A stretch of DNA of 64,000 nucleotides from Halobaculum limi (lineage in GTDB: Archaea; Halobacteriota; Halobacteria; Halobacteriales; Haloferacaceae), in contig NZ_CP120468.1 in NCBI RefSeq assembly GCF_029490015.1, forward strand, positions 434,001 to 498,000, read 5' to 3'. The position numbers and the translations under genes were made by a program. Each line of letters opens with the position of its first letter. The first letter of the stretch is position 1. This document shows positions 51,860 to 60,601 of the stretch, piece by piece. The notes beneath the pieces are model-generated. The model was not told the DNA's origin. It made no database searches and worked only from the letters and a program-made list of their open reading frames with translations.

Positions 51860-52237
51860 TCACAGCCAGAGCAACTGCGCGTGGAGTGTCTCGCCGACTT
51901 CGAGGACGCGGTCGGCGTCGATGATGCCGGCGTCGACGGCGACACCGACGCAGTCCTCGCCGACGAGGTTCGCGGTGTCGGCGTCGTACAAGCCCTGGAC
52001 GACCGCGTCGGCGTCGGCGGGTTCCGCCTCCGCGCCGCCGTAGAACTCCTCGCTCACGTCGAGTGACACCGCGCCGTCTGCGAACGACTCGCCGAGTACG
52101 TCGGCGTCACACACCGCGACCAGCGTTCCCTCCGGGGTGTCGCGGCGCGTGAGGAGGAACGCCTCGTCGTCGGCGTCGCCACCGCTGGTGGCGTCCGCGG
52201 CGTCAGCGGCGTCGACCGGCCCGGCGTCGTCGGTCAT
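51860..52237 (-). CDS. DUF424-domain protein
   Basis: A 125-residue archaeal DUF424 protein. After an acidic 25-residue tail it shows FLLTRRDTPEGTLVAVCDAD, LGESFADGAVSLDVSEEFYGG, and NLVGEDCVGVAVDAGIID, all typical. The family occurs next to ribosome and translation genes in many archaea; its activity is unknown. The ATG directly follows the stop of the TPR gene with no gap (TAGATG), so translation is coupled. Confidence 0.88.
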   Translation of the reverse strand: MTDDAGPVDAADAADATSGGDADDEAFLLTRRDTPEGTLVAVCDADVLGESFADGAVSLDVSEEFYGGAEAEPADADAVVQGLYDADTANLVGEDCVGVAVDAGIIDADRVLEVGETLHAQLLWL

Positions 52238-53113
52238 CTACAGGCCTCCCAAGTCCGGGCCACCGCCACGACCGTCGCGGTCGCCGCGACCGCCGCGGCC
52301 CCCACGCTCGCCAGCGCCGCCGGGTGCGCCACCCGCACCGCCCATCGCGCCGCCGGCACCGCCGCCGCTCTGTTCTTCGACCATCTGCTGTTCGGCCTCC
52401 TTGCGGATCTCTTCGGCGCGTTCGGCGGCCTCCTCGGCCTCGTCCTCGCGACCGAGTTCGTCGAGCGCCCGCGCCTTCTCTTCCAGGACCTCCGCGTTGC
52501 GCATCCCCAGTCGGATCGCGTTGTCGAAGGCGGTGACGGCGTCCTCCAGCAGACCACGTTCGACGAGGAAGAAGCCCCGATTGTACCACGCCTGCGGGAA
52601 GCGCGGGTCGATCTCGACGGCCTTCTCGGCGTGTTCCAGCGCCTGCTCCGTGCGGCCGGACTCGTGGAGTGCGTACGCGAGGTTCGTCTCCGCGCTGGCG
52701 GCGTGTTCGGAGTCGTCGTCGATACGGAGCGCCTCCCGGTAGGCGCCGACGGCCTCGTCCCACTCCTCCAGTTGCGCGTGGGCGACGCCCTTGTTCGTCC
52801 ACGCCTCCTGTTCTTCGAGGGAGTCGTCCTCGGCGAACTGCGCGGCGCGCGCGAACGTCTCGGTGGCCTCCTCGAAGCGGTTGATGCCCATGTACGACAG
52901 GCCCACCTCCATCAGGCTCTCCACGTCGACGCGGTCTTTCGGGATGTTTCGCTCGTCGAGAAGATCCGTGAGGACCCGCGTGTCGACGGGGTCGACCTGC
53001 GAGGGGTCGGCGTTCAGCGCCTCGGGGTCGAGGGTGAACTCCTCGTAGTCCTCGTCGAGGCCCTGGCCCTCGGAGAACTTGTGTGGTCGGCGTTCGGCGT
53101 CGTCGTCGCTCAT
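52238..53113 (-). CDS. TPR-repeat protein with Gly/Arg-rich (RGG) tail
   Basis: A 291-residue protein with about four TPR units (about residues 65-225; WYNRGFFLVERGLLEDAVTA is one), a coiled section ARALDELGREDEAEEAAERA, and a last 45 residues rich in Gly, Ala and Arg with GERGGRGGRGDRDGRGGG. TPRs bind other proteins; RGG tails bind RNA in eukaryotes. Its stop touches the DUF424 start. The N-terminus (DDDAERRPHKFSEGQGLD) contains acidic tails found in haloarchaeal TPR proteins. Confidence 0.9.
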   Translation of the reverse strand: MSDDDAERRPHKFSEGQGLDEDYEEFTLDPEALNADPSQVDPVDTRVLTDLLDERNIPKDRVDVESLMEVGLSYMGINRFEEATETFARAAQFAEDDSLEEQEAWTNKGVAHAQLEEWDEAVGAYREALRIDDDSEHAASAETNLAYALHESGRTEQALEHAEKAVEIDPRFPQAWYNRGFFLVERGLLEDAVTAFDNAIRLGMRNAEVLEEKARALDELGREDEAEEAAERAEEIRKEAEQQMVEEQSGGGAGGAMGGAGGAPGGAGERGGRGGRGDRDGRGGGPDLGGL

Positions 53114-53208
53114 TACCGTCGTCTCGGCCGCGTGGACGGATGTATGTTGCGCGTGCGGGACGAACGTGCCTGCGGCGCTGTTTTGTCACTCCACGTCGAA
53201 GTTCTCGT

Positions 53209-53808
53209 ATGCCGCGACTGTTCGTCTCGGTCGACCTGCCCGACCGCCTCGCGGACGCCGTCGGCGAGATACAGGAACCGCTCCGCGACGTCGAGAGCCT
53301 CAGGTTCACCGATCCGGCACAGGCGCACTGCACGCTGAAGTTCCTCGGCGACGTCGACGACTCCCGCGTCGACGACGTGGTCGAGGCGCTCGAAACCGCC
53401 GTCGACAGCGTGGGGCGCAGTCCCACGAGCAGCCGGACGCAGTCCGGCAACGACGACGGTGTGGGGCCGTTCGAGGCCGAAGTCGGCGGCCTCGGTGCGT
53501 TTCCTTCCCGCGAGTACATCAGCGTCGTCTGGGCCGGGTTCCGCGACGGGAGCGCCGAACTGACGACGCTCGCGGAGGCCATCGACCGCGAGACGGTCGA
53601 ACTGGGTTTCGACCCCGCAGACCACGCGTTCACGCCCCACGTCACGCTCGCGCGAATGGACGACGCCCGGGGGAAAGCCCGCGTTCAAGAGTATCTCGAC
53701 AGCGACCCCACCGTCGGGCGGTTCGAGGTGCGCGACGTTCGCCTCACCGAGTCGACGCTGACCCGGGAGGGGCCGCGCTACGAGACCCGGGCGCGGGTGT
53801 CGCTGTAG
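53209..53808 (+). CDS. thpR: RNA 2',3'-cyclic phosphodiesterase ThpR (2H family)
   Basis: A 199-residue 2H phosphodiesterase. The two HxTx motifs are HCTLKFLG (H40) and HVTLAR (about residue 145). The enzyme opens cyclic 2',3'-phosphates at RNA ends, related to tRNA ligation in vitro. Between the two halves is an extra loop (SPTSSRTQSGNDDGVG, about residues 70-85) with low-complexity Ser/Asp. Start ATG at 53209, divergent from the TPR gene with 95 bases between. Confidence 0.94.
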   Translation: MPRLFVSVDLPDRLADAVGEIQEPLRDVESLRFTDPAQAHCTLKFLGDVDDSRVDDVVEALETAVDSVGRSPTSSRTQSGNDDGVGPFEAEVGGLGAFPSREYISVVWAGFRDGSAELTTLAEAIDRETVELGFDPADHAFTPHVTLARMDDARGKARVQEYLDSDPTVGRFEVRDVRLTESTLTREGPRYETRARVSL

Positions 53809-53841
53809 CGACGACCGGGGAAGCGACCCGTCAGGATGCGC

Positions 53842-55131
53842 TTACGTCCCGTGCTGCCACGACCCCATGTACTCGCGCTGGTCGTCGCTGAGGTCGTCGA
53901 ACTCGACGCCCTCGGCAGCGAGTTTCACCTCGGCGACCTCCCGGTCGAGTTCGTCGGGGACCTCGTGGACGCCCGCGTCGTAGGCGTCGCCGTTCTCGAC
54001 GAGTTCGCGGACACAGACGGCCTGGATGCCGAACGACTGGTCCATCACTTCGACCGGGTGGCCAAGCGCGATGGGCGCGGCGAGGTTGACCAGACGACCC
54101 TCGGCGAGGACGTTCAGGCGACGGCCGTCTGCCATCTCGTACGCCTCGACGCCGTCGCGGGCCTCGTAGCGGTCGACGGCCAGGTCGTCCAGTTGGTCGA
54201 GGTTGATCTCCACGTCGAAGTGGCCGGCATTGGCGAGGAGGACGCCGTCCTGCATCTGTTCGAAGTGCTCGGCCGTGATCACGTCGCGGTTACCCGTCGT
54301 CGTGATGAACACGTCGCCCTGCTTTGCGGCCTCGGCCATCGGCATCACGTCGTACCCTTCCATATGGGCTTCGAGCGCCTTGCGGGAGTCGACCTCACAG
54401 ACGATGACGTTCGCGTTCTGCCCGGCGGCCTTCTTCGCGACGCCCTTGCCGCAGTAGCCGAAGCCGCCGACGACGACGTCTTTCCCGGCGAACGAGAGGT
54501 TCGTCGTCATCGCGATGGTGGCGAGCGACGCCTCGCCCGTCCCGTGGACGTTGTCGAACAGGCGCTTCATCGGCGTGTCATTGACGGCGAAGACGGGGTA
54601 CTTCAGTTCGCCGTCGGCGTCCATCGCGCGGAGGCGGTGGACGCCCGTAGTGGTCTCCTCGGCGCCGCCGATGATGGAGTCGATGAGTTCGGGATAGTCC
54701 TCGTGGATGGCCGCGACCATGTCCATCCCGTCGTCGACGGTGATGGTCGGGTCGTGGCTGATGACCGACTCGATGGCGGCGTAGTAGTCGTCGTCGTCGA
54801 CGCCGCGCACCGCGTAGGAGGTGATGTTGTCGTGGGTGTCGAGGGCGGCGCTCACGTCGTCGTGCGTCGAGAGGGGGTTACAGCCGGTGATGGCGACCTC
54901 CGCGCCGCCGTCGGCGAGGAGTTCGACGAGGTTCGCCGTCTTCGCCTCGACGTGCATCGCCATCCCGATGGTCTGCCCTTCGAACGGCTTGTCGGCCTCG
55001 AACTCCTCGCGGAGGTGCGCGAGGATGGGCATGTGCTGGAGCGCCCAGTCCATCTTGCGGCGACCCTCCTCGGCGGCGGATTCGGGGTCGTCGAGGTGGT
55101 CGGTGACCGGCGGATACGTCTGCGTGCTCAT
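53842..55131 (-). CDS. ahcY: Adenosylhomocysteinase-family enzyme (SAH or S-inosylhomocysteine hydrolase)
   Basis: A 429-residue NAD-dependent hydrolase of the SahH family. The substrate domain has MAMHVEAKTANLVELLAD and CNPLSTHDDVSAAL, the catalytic Lys/Asp region is VNDTPMKRLFDNVHGTGE, and the NAD site GGFGYCGKGVAKKA (GxGxxG). The C-terminus lacks the usual long KPDHYRY-type tail, as in the archaeal/thermophile branch. That branch in methanogens is known to prefer S-inosylhomocysteine. An MtaD-type deaminase is 1 kb away on the same strand, so either substrate is possible. Confidence 0.93.
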   Translation of the reverse strand: MSTQTYPPVTDHLDDPESAAEEGRRKMDWALQHMPILAHLREEFEADKPFEGQTIGMAMHVEAKTANLVELLADGGAEVAITGCNPLSTHDDVSAALDTHDNITSYAVRGVDDDDYYAAIESVISHDPTITVDDGMDMVAAIHEDYPELIDSIIGGAEETTTGVHRLRAMDADGELKYPVFAVNDTPMKRLFDNVHGTGEASLATIAMTTNLSFAGKDVVVGGFGYCGKGVAKKAAGQNANVIVCEVDSRKALEAHMEGYDVMPMAEAAKQGDVFITTTGNRDVITAEHFEQMQDGVLLANAGHFDVEINLDQLDDLAVDRYEARDGVEAYEMADGRRLNVLAEGRLVNLAAPIALGHPVEVMDQSFGIQAVCVRELVENGDAYDAGVHEVPDELDREVAEVKLAAEGVEFDDLSDDQREYMGSWQHGT

Positions 55132-55215
55132 ACGACTCGGATCGGTTGGGGCCGGTATAATCCCGCCGGAGTCGGCGCGGATCGGGCCCCATTCGCCTCG
55201 CCGAGAGCGACGCCG

Positions 55216-56085
55216 CTACGCCGGTCCCGCGCCGGAGAGATACGGTCCCCACAACAGGGAGAGACCGGCGAGCAACGCGAGTGCCGCCGCCGCGCCCGCG
55301 AGTCGCCATCGCGTGCGTTTCCGGGAGAGCAATCGGTCCTCACGAAGCGTCGAGACGATCATCGGCGTGTCTCCCTCCGGATCCGTGCCGACGGTGACGT
55401 GTTCCGCCCGCGGCGGCGTCGGGGCCTCCGGGTCGACGCGGGCGTGCCCGAGGACGTACACCGAGTCGTCTTCACCGATGGTCTGTGAGTGGTAGCGACG
55501 CTCGCCGTGGGCGTTCCCGATATCGATCAGGTTGGTGATCGACCCCGACTGCGTGTCGACGTCGCGGTGACTGTGGACGAACGACCGGATGCGGTCGGGG
55601 GTGCCAGATTCGGGGTCGACCTGGACGTGGGGCATCCGCCGGACCTCGACGGCGAGGTCGCCGACGGCGACGCCGCTCATCCCGGTAGAGAGCAGCGACT
55701 CGGGCAGCGAGAACGATCCCGACGACTCGGTCGGCACGTCGACGACCACCTCCTCGCAGTCGTCGGTTTCGAGGACGAACTCGCCGCCGTCGACGCCGAG
55801 TGCGAGCGTCTTCCACCGCGCGCCGTCGCCGCGTTCGTTCCACTCCTCGACCTCCCACGCCTCGACGGCCGCGGTGTCGTGGCCGTGGACGGTCGGGGCT
55901 GCCGTCTCGCGCACCGCAGAGACGGTTCCCTTCAACTCGACCGTGCCCGCGTCGACGGTCGTGAGGTCGGTGGTCGGCGTGTCAGCGACGATTCGGTACC
56001 GGCGGTAGTGGCTGAGGGCGTACGCGCCGAGGACGCCGCCCACCGCGAGGAGGACGACGCCGGCGACGCTCTGGAGGGCGACCAT
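55216..56085 (-). CDS. GIDE-domain-like two-helix membrane protein
   Basis: A 289-residue protein with a first helix at residues 6-24, a large beta-rich external part, and a second helix (about 262-282) close to the C-terminus. The conserved pattern (VELKGTVSAVRETAAPTVHG, then YHSQTIGEDDSVYVLGHARV) matches the GIDE/Mulan-type domain of membrane ubiquitin ligases, but no RING is present. Archaeal members have no known role. Lies between ahcY and the deaminase on the same strand (84 and 66 base gaps), so all may be one message. Confidence 0.8.
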   Translation of the reverse strand: MVALQSVAGVVLLAVGGVLGAYALSHYRRYRIVADTPTTDLTTVDAGTVELKGTVSAVRETAAPTVHGHDTAAVEAWEVEEWNERGDGARWKTLALGVDGGEFVLETDDCEEVVVDVPTESSGSFSLPESLLSTGMSGVAVGDLAVEVRRMPHVQVDPESGTPDRIRSFVHSHRDVDTQSGSITNLIDIGNAHGERRYHSQTIGEDDSVYVLGHARVDPEAPTPPRAEHVTVGTDPEGDTPMIVSTLREDRLLSRKRTRWRLAGAAAALALLAGLSLLWGPYLSGAGPA

Positions 56086-56151
56086 GTCGCCGGATACCGA
56101 TAGATCGGTGATAGGTCTTGTCCTGCGGCGTGGCGAGCGCCGATAGCGACC

Positions 56152-57453
56152 TCAGTCCTCGGCGCGGCCGACGACTGCTTCGGCGTGTTCCTGCGCCCGT
56201 TCGCGGACCGCTTCCTCGTCGAACCCGAGTACGTCGCGGTCGCGCATTACCACCTGTCCGTCACAGACGGTGTGGCGCACGTCGCTCCCGCGGACGGCGT
56301 ACGCGAGGTGCGAGACGAGGTCGTGTTCGGGCGTCAGATGTGGTGCGTCGAGGTCGATGATAGCGAGGTCGGCGGCCGCGCCCGCCTCGATGCGACCGGC
56401 GTCGAAGCCGAGCGCTTGTGCGCCGCCCTCGGTCGCCATCCGCACCGCGGTCTCGGCAGAGACTGCCGATGCGTCGTCGGCTGCGAGTTTGCCGATCATC
56501 GCGGCGTCGCGCATCTCGTCGAAGATATCGAGGTCGTTGTTCGAGGCCGCGCCGTCGGTCCCGAGTGCGACGGGCACGCCCGCGTCGAGCATCGCTTGGA
56601 CGGGTGCCATCCCCGAGGCGAGTTTCATGTTCGACGCCGGGCAGTGAACGACCGCGGTGCCGCGGTCGGCGAGGAGTTCGATCTCCGTCTCGTCGGTGTG
56701 GACGCCGTGCGCGACGAAGGCGGTGTCCGAGAGGAGACCGAGATCGTCGGCGTGTTCGCTCGGGCGAACGCCGTGGTCCTCGACGATGGGCGTCACTTCG
56801 TCCTCCGTCTCGTTGAGGTGGAAGTGGATCGGAATCTCCGCGTCGGCGGCGCGGTCGGCCGTCTCGCGCAGGAGGTCGTCACCCACGGTCGTCAGCGAGT
56901 GCGGCATTACGGCCGTCCTGATGCGGCCGTCGGCCGCGCCGTCGAGACGCTCGGCCACGTCGAACGACTCGTCGAGGTCGGCGCTGGCGGCCTCGTCGTC
57001 TTTCCCGACGGTGACGACGCCGTGGCCGAGGCGGGCGCGGATGCCCGCTTGTTCGACGGCGGCGGCGACCTCGTCGACGGCGAAGTACATATCCGCGAAG
57101 GCGGTGACGCCCGAGCGGATCATCTCCACGAGGCCGAGTTCGGTGCCGACGCGGATGTCCCCGGGCGTGAGTTCGCCCTCGACCGGCCAGACGTGGTCGC
57201 GGAGCCACGTCTCCAGCGGTTCGTCGTCGGCGTACCCCCGCAGGAGCGTCATCGCGGCGTGACAGTGGGCGTTGACGAGGCCGGGCATCACGAGCGACCC
57301 GGAGGCGTCGAGCGTCTCGTCGGCGTCGCCCGCGAGGTCCGGCGCGACGTCGAGAATCTCGCCCGCATCGGCGTCGACGAGGACGTCCGCCTCGACCACG
57401 TCGAGGTTGGGCGTGAGCACGCGGCCGTCGGTGACGGCGAGTGTGTCGGTCAT
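56152..57453 (-). CDS. mtaD: MtaD/DadD-type amidohydrolase (adenosine-derivative deaminase)
   Basis: A 433-residue metal-dependent deaminase. Ligands: NAHCHAAM (HxH, about residues 61-63), H in HFHLNETEDE, H in VAHGVHT, and D in LGTDGAASNNDLD (about residue 297). This subset deaminates 5-methylthioadenosine, S-adenosylhomocysteine or 5-deoxyadenosine to the inosine form. In methanogens (DadD) it feeds S-inosylhomocysteine hydrolysis. Close position to ahcY makes the same route likely here. Next gene upstream in transcription is a nucleoside-gate membrane protein. Confidence 0.92.
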   Translation of the reverse strand: MTDTLAVTDGRVLTPNLDVVEADVLVDADAGEILDVAPDLAGDADETLDASGSLVMPGLVNAHCHAAMTLLRGYADDEPLETWLRDHVWPVEGELTPGDIRVGTELGLVEMIRSGVTAFADMYFAVDEVAAAVEQAGIRARLGHGVVTVGKDDEAASADLDESFDVAERLDGAADGRIRTAVMPHSLTTVGDDLLRETADRAADAEIPIHFHLNETEDEVTPIVEDHGVRPSEHADDLGLLSDTAFVAHGVHTDETEIELLADRGTAVVHCPASNMKLASGMAPVQAMLDAGVPVALGTDGAASNNDLDIFDEMRDAAMIGKLAADDASAVSAETAVRMATEGGAQALGFDAGRIEAGAAADLAIIDLDAPHLTPEHDLVSHLAYAVRGSDVRHTVCDGQVVMRDRDVLGFDEEAVRERAQEHAEAVVGRAED

Positions 57454-57512
57454 ACCGGTGGGTGCGCGGGTCGGCTACTGAAAGCGTCGGGTTCGGTGCG
57501 GCGTTCAGCCGC

Positions 57513-58568
57513 TCACACCAGAAACACCACCAGCGCCACGCCGATGAACACCACCTTCAGCGCGGTGTTCAACGCGACCACCTTCGACCCGAACGCCGGG
57601 CCCCAGATGCCGTACTGGAACGGGATCGAGCGCTTGAACGTCGAGAACGCAAAGGAGACGATACCGCCGACGAGCATCCCTGCGACCGCCTGCTCCGGCG
57701 TGAGCGTCGTCCCGATGAGCGGTGCGAACGCCGCTGCGCCCGCCGTCGTGTCGAACACGAACACGACGATGGCGGGGACGACGGCGGCCGGGAGGCCGGC
57801 CACGTCCGCCAGCGGTCCCGCCACCTCTGAGAGCGCCCGGAGGTCGGCGCGGGCGACGAGGACCGTGACGAGGGTGTAGACGAGTGCGAGACGCGGGACG
57901 ATGCGCTTCAGTTTCGACCACGTTGACGCGGCCGCCGCCTCGAGGCGGTCGCGGAGAGTTGGGTCGGGGTCGTCGCTCGCGTCGTCTGCCGCGGCATCGC
58001 TGGTCGCGCCGCCGTCGGTCGTCGCGTCCTCGGTCCGCCCGTCGGCGGCGTCGCTCGCCGCCCACGAGTCCCCGCGCAGGAGGAGCGCTCCGCCGAGGAC
58101 ACCCGTGAGGGTGATGGCGAGCGCGATGGCCCCGCGCGTGCCGACGTACAGCACGCCCGTCTCCCGCCCGAGGATGGGGATGATCACGGGAATGTAGAAC
58201 GTGAACAGGTGCTGGACGAATCCGAAGAACGTGTTGATGGTGACGGCGATGAGCGTCCCCCGGTCGGAGAGGCGGCCGGACTCGCGGAAGTCCGCGAGCA
58301 TTCCGTAGCCGGCAGTGGTCGACGCCGCCGTGGTGACGATGGCCGTGCCGACTTCGCCCGGGAGGTTCGCCGGGCCGGTGAGGTACCGCGAGAAGCCCGC
58401 GATACGCTCGACGAGGCCGAACTCGACGGCGACGTTGGCGAGGAACACGCCGAGCGCGATGTAGACGGCGATGCGGGCGACGCGGCCGAGAGCGTCGACG
58501 ACGAGTGGGAGCGAGTCCACGAGCGCCGGGAGCAGGCCATCGACGACGGCGACGCCGAACGACTCCAT
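57513..58568 (-). CDS. Nucleoside recognition (Gate)-domain membrane protein
   Basis: A 351-residue protein with about eight membrane helices. Two Gate domains are seen (AVYIALGVFLANVAVEFGLVE and AIVVFVFDTTAGAAAFAPLI), separated by a soluble Ser/Asp/Ala-rich loop (about residues 190-225). Gate proteins resemble nucleoside transporters and spore-germination proteins; transport is not proved. Located directly ahead of the deaminase gene (59 bases), possibly moving nucleosides for it. I start at ATG 58568 (MESFGVAVV). Confidence 0.85.
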   Translation of the reverse strand: MESFGVAVVDGLLPALVDSLPLVVDALGRVARIAVYIALGVFLANVAVEFGLVERIAGFSRYLTGPANLPGEVGTAIVTTAASTTAGYGMLADFRESGRLSDRGTLIAVTINTFFGFVQHLFTFYIPVIIPILGRETGVLYVGTRGAIALAITLTGVLGGALLLRGDSWAASDAADGRTEDATTDGGATSDAAADDASDDPDPTLRDRLEAAAASTWSKLKRIVPRLALVYTLVTVLVARADLRALSEVAGPLADVAGLPAAVVPAIVVFVFDTTAGAAAFAPLIGTTLTPEQAVAGMLVGGIVSFAFSTFKRSIPFQYGIWGPAFGSKVVALNTALKVVFIGVALVVFLV

Positions 58569-58697
58569 ACCCGAAACACAGGCCGGAAGCGACAAGCCCG
58601 TTTCGTCCTCGACGTGGGGCAGTGCCGGTGAGTCGCCGTCAGCCGCGACCCGCCGCCAGCGGCGGTTTTATTCCGTATCCCGGAGTACGACGAGCGA

Positions 58698-59186
58698 ATG
58701 CGGCCACGCGGACAGACGCGGACGACGTTGCGCTACCGGGTGAGCGAGCCTGCACTCGCGGGTCTCACCGCCGGGGCGGTCGTCGTCCCCGCGCCCCTGT
58801 TCGCCGCGGCGGTCGCCGTCGACGGGTGGACTGCCGGGTTGGTCGGCCTCGCGGCCGCCGTCGGCATCGCGGTCCACGCGGCGCTTGCGGCCGCTCGCGA
58901 CGACGAGGGCGCGCTTTCGGTGGGGAGCGAACAGATCAGACGCGCGGCGTTCGGCGGCGGCGGCGCGTTCCTCGCGGGCGCGCTCCCGTCGCTGTCAATG
59001 CTCGTGGGCGGGACGGTCGGCTACGTGCTCGCGGTCAGCGTCGTCGCCGTCGAACTCGGCGTCGTCGCCGGCCTCCGCGTGCGACTCGTCGGTCGCGACG
59101 TGACCGAGGCGGCTGTCCGAGTCGTCCTCGGGGGCGCGCTCGCAGCGGCGCTGGGGGCGGGGCTGGGGTCGCTGGCCGGGTTGTAA
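58698..59186 (+). CDS. Hydrophobic membrane protein, function unknown
   Basis: A 162-residue protein with about five hydrophobic helices, very Ala/Gly/Val-rich. Only one small basic and acidic loop ([19 protein letters not shown]) stands out. No family is recognised. It is upstream of L39e by 124 bases, and not clearly in the ribosomal operon. The 129-base region to the divergent Gate gene has a TATA-like GGTTTTATTCC (about 58663-58672). Confidence 0.7.
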   Translation: MRPRGQTRTTLRYRVSEPALAGLTAGAVVVPAPLFAAAVAVDGWTAGLVGLAAAVGIAVHAALAAARDDEGALSVGSEQIRRAAFGGGGAFLAGALPSLSMLVGGTVGYVLAVSVVAVELGVVAGLRVRLVGRDVTEAAVRVVLGGALAAALGAGLGSLAGL

Positions 59187-59242
59187 AAACACGGTGGCAC
59201 AGGAGTCGACCGACGCGCAGCACTGCGGTGGGAGTCCTGTCG

Positions 59243-59257
59243 CGCACGCGTCGTGCG
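59243..59257. promoter_or_regulatory. 15-bp palindrome upstream of L39e
   Basis: CGCACG-CGT-CGTGCG is a perfect 6-bp inverted repeat, about 55 bases before the L39e ATG and about 20 bases ahead of the GGTTTTCAG that could be its TATA box. It may be a regulator site or only a hairpin in the upstream unit's 3' end. Confidence 0.35.
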
Positions 59258-59310
59258 TGGCGGCCGGATGGACAGGGTTTTCAGTTCTCGCAGCAAATCG
59301 GCCAGATACC

Positions 59311-59463
59311 ATGACCAAGAAGTCCAAGGCGAAGAAGAAGCGCCTCGCCAAGCTGGAGCGGCAGAACAGCCGCGTTCCGGCGTGGGTGATGATGAAGACC
59401 GACATGGAAGTGACCCGCAACCCGAAGCGACGCAACTGGCGGCGCTCGGACACCGACGAGTAA
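59311..59463 (+). CDS. rpl39e: Large-subunit ribosomal protein eL39
   Basis: A 50-residue basic protein, [20 protein letters not shown] followed by [10 protein letters not shown] and [11 protein letters not shown], as in all archaeal L39e. It lines the lower exit tunnel. Its stop is directly followed by the L31e ATG with no gap. First of the operon L39e-L31e-aIF6. Confidence 0.97.
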   Translation: MTKKSKAKKKRLAKLERQNSRVPAWVMMKTDMEVTRNPKRRNWRRSDTDE

Positions 59464-59739
59464 ATGAGCGCGAACGACTTCGAGGAGCGCGTCGTCACGG
59501 TTCCGCTGCGCGAAGCGAAGCAGGCCCCGAGCCAAGAGCGCGGCGACAGGGCGATGTCGCTCATCCGTGCCCACCTCGCGAAGCACTTCTCGGTCGACGA
59601 GGGCGACGTCCGTCTCGACCCCGCGGTCAACGAGACCGTCTGGGAACGCGGTCGCTCGAAGCCGCCGGCGAAGGTCCGCCTCCGTGCGGCCCGATTCGAC
59701 GAGGACGGCGAGGTCGTCGTCGAAGCGGAGCCGGCCTGA
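59464..59739 (+). CDS. rpl31e: Large-subunit ribosomal protein eL31
   Basis: A 91-residue L31e with EERVVTVPLREAKQAP, LAKHFSVDEGDVRLDPAVNE and RGRSKPPAKVRLRAARF. It sits near the tunnel exit. The acidic tail is halophilic. ATG follows the eL39 stop at once; aIF6 begins six bases after its own stop. Confidence 0.97.
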   Translation: MSANDFEERVVTVPLREAKQAPSQERGDRAMSLIRAHLAKHFSVDEGDVRLDPAVNETVWERGRSKPPAKVRLRAARFDEDGEVVVEAEPA

Positions 59740-59745
59740 TACGGC

Positions 59746-60411
59746 GTGCTTCGCGTCTCGTTCGCCGGATCGTCGTACGTCGGAGTCTACGCGCACGCGG
59801 CCAGCGACTGCCTCATCGTGCGCCCCGACGTCGACGACGACCTGGCCGACAAACTCACCGACGAGTTCGGCGTCGAGGTGCTCCGGACGACCGTTGGTGG
59901 CTCCGGAACCGTCGGCGCACTCACCGCGGGCAACGAGAACGGTACGCTTGTCTCCGGACAGGCGACCGACCGTGAACTCGACGCCCTCGCCGAGGCCACG
60001 GGCGACCCAGTTGCCCGCCTGCCAGGGAAACTGAACGCCGCCGGCAACGTCGTACTCGCGAACGACTACGGCGCGTACGTCCACCCGGACCTCGCGGACG
60101 ACGCCGTCGACACCGTCGCAGAGACGCTCGACGTGCCGGTGAAACGCGGAACGCTCGGCGGCGTCAACACCGTCGGCACCGCCGCCGTCGCCAACAACAC
60201 CGGCGTCCTCTGTCACCCGCACAGCGAGGAACCGGAACTGGAAGCGCTGGAAGAACACCTGAACGTGTACGCCGACCTCGGCACCGTCAACTACGGCGCG
60301 CCGCTGGTCGGGTCGGGACTGCTTGCTAACGACGAGGGCTACGCCGTCGGCGAGGAGACGACCGGGCCGGAACTCGGTCGGATCGACGATACGCTCGGCT
60401 TCATTGAGTAG
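59746..60411 (+). CDS. eif6: Ribosome anti-association factor aIF6
   Basis: A 221-residue pentein-fold protein from a GTG start. Five repeats are visible ([52 protein letters not shown] and others). aIF6 binds uL14 and keeps the 50S free before initiation. Last gene of the L39e group; its stop begins a 190-base region of hairpins before LX. Confidence 0.96.
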   Translation: MLRVSFAGSSYVGVYAHAASDCLIVRPDVDDDLADKLTDEFGVEVLRTTVGGSGTVGALTAGNENGTLVSGQATDRELDALAEATGDPVARLPGKLNAAGNVVLANDYGAYVHPDLADDAVDTVAETLDVPVKRGTLGGVNTVGTAAVANNTGVLCHPHSEEPELEALEEHLNVYADLGTVNYGAPLVGSGLLANDEGYAVGEETTGPELGRIDDTLGFIE

Positions 60412-60601
60412 CGCGAGACCGAGCGAAGCGAGGTCTCGACAGGCCGGCGGAACGGTCTTCGTGCCGTTCCGCCCACGGAAAGCGCGTCGCCGAACGGAGT
60501 GAGGGGACGAAAGAAGCGTCCCCGTACAGAGTGAGCCGACAGCGCCCGTGGGATACCCGAGTCGGAAGGTACTTCCCGCTCGCGGGCGCTTTTTCGCCCA
60601 C
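60412..60601 (+). ncRNA. Candidate structured RNA region between aIF6 and LX
   Basis: Four stem-loops in a row fill this gap. Stem 1: CGAGACC/GGTCTCG (60414-60420 with 60432-60438). Stem 2: GGCGGAACGG/CCGTTCCGCC (60446-60455 with 60464-60473), perfect 10 bp. Stem 3: GGGGACG/CGTCCCC (60503-60509 with 60517-60523). Stem 4: AGCGCCCG/CGGGCGCT (60541-60548 with 60583-60590), closed around an inner GGAAG-GTA-CTTCC hairpin, then TTTTT. No ORF, TATA box or tRNA is evident. It may be a leader of LX, a terminator stack, or a dispersed repeat. Confidence 0.45.

Noticed and set aside
53836-55488. 550-residue plus-strand open frame
   Set aside because: Antisense of ahcY; the minus strand has full SahH motifs, and the plus frame shows only Val/Asp/Arg-biased residues.
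56185-57879. 564-residue plus-strand open frame
   Set aside because: Antisense of the MtaD-type deaminase with its metal motifs on the minus strand; also runs into a Gate-domain gene.
60541-60595. tRNA-like fold (8-bp closing stem with inner hairpins)
   Set aside because: There is no T-loop GTTCRA box, no A/D-arm pattern and no anticodon arm of proper size; the stem is more like a terminator or leader.
60412-60601. RNase P or 7S (SRP) RNA
   Set aside because: Too short for either, and the conserved core sequences of RNase P and the SRP Alu/S domains are not seen.
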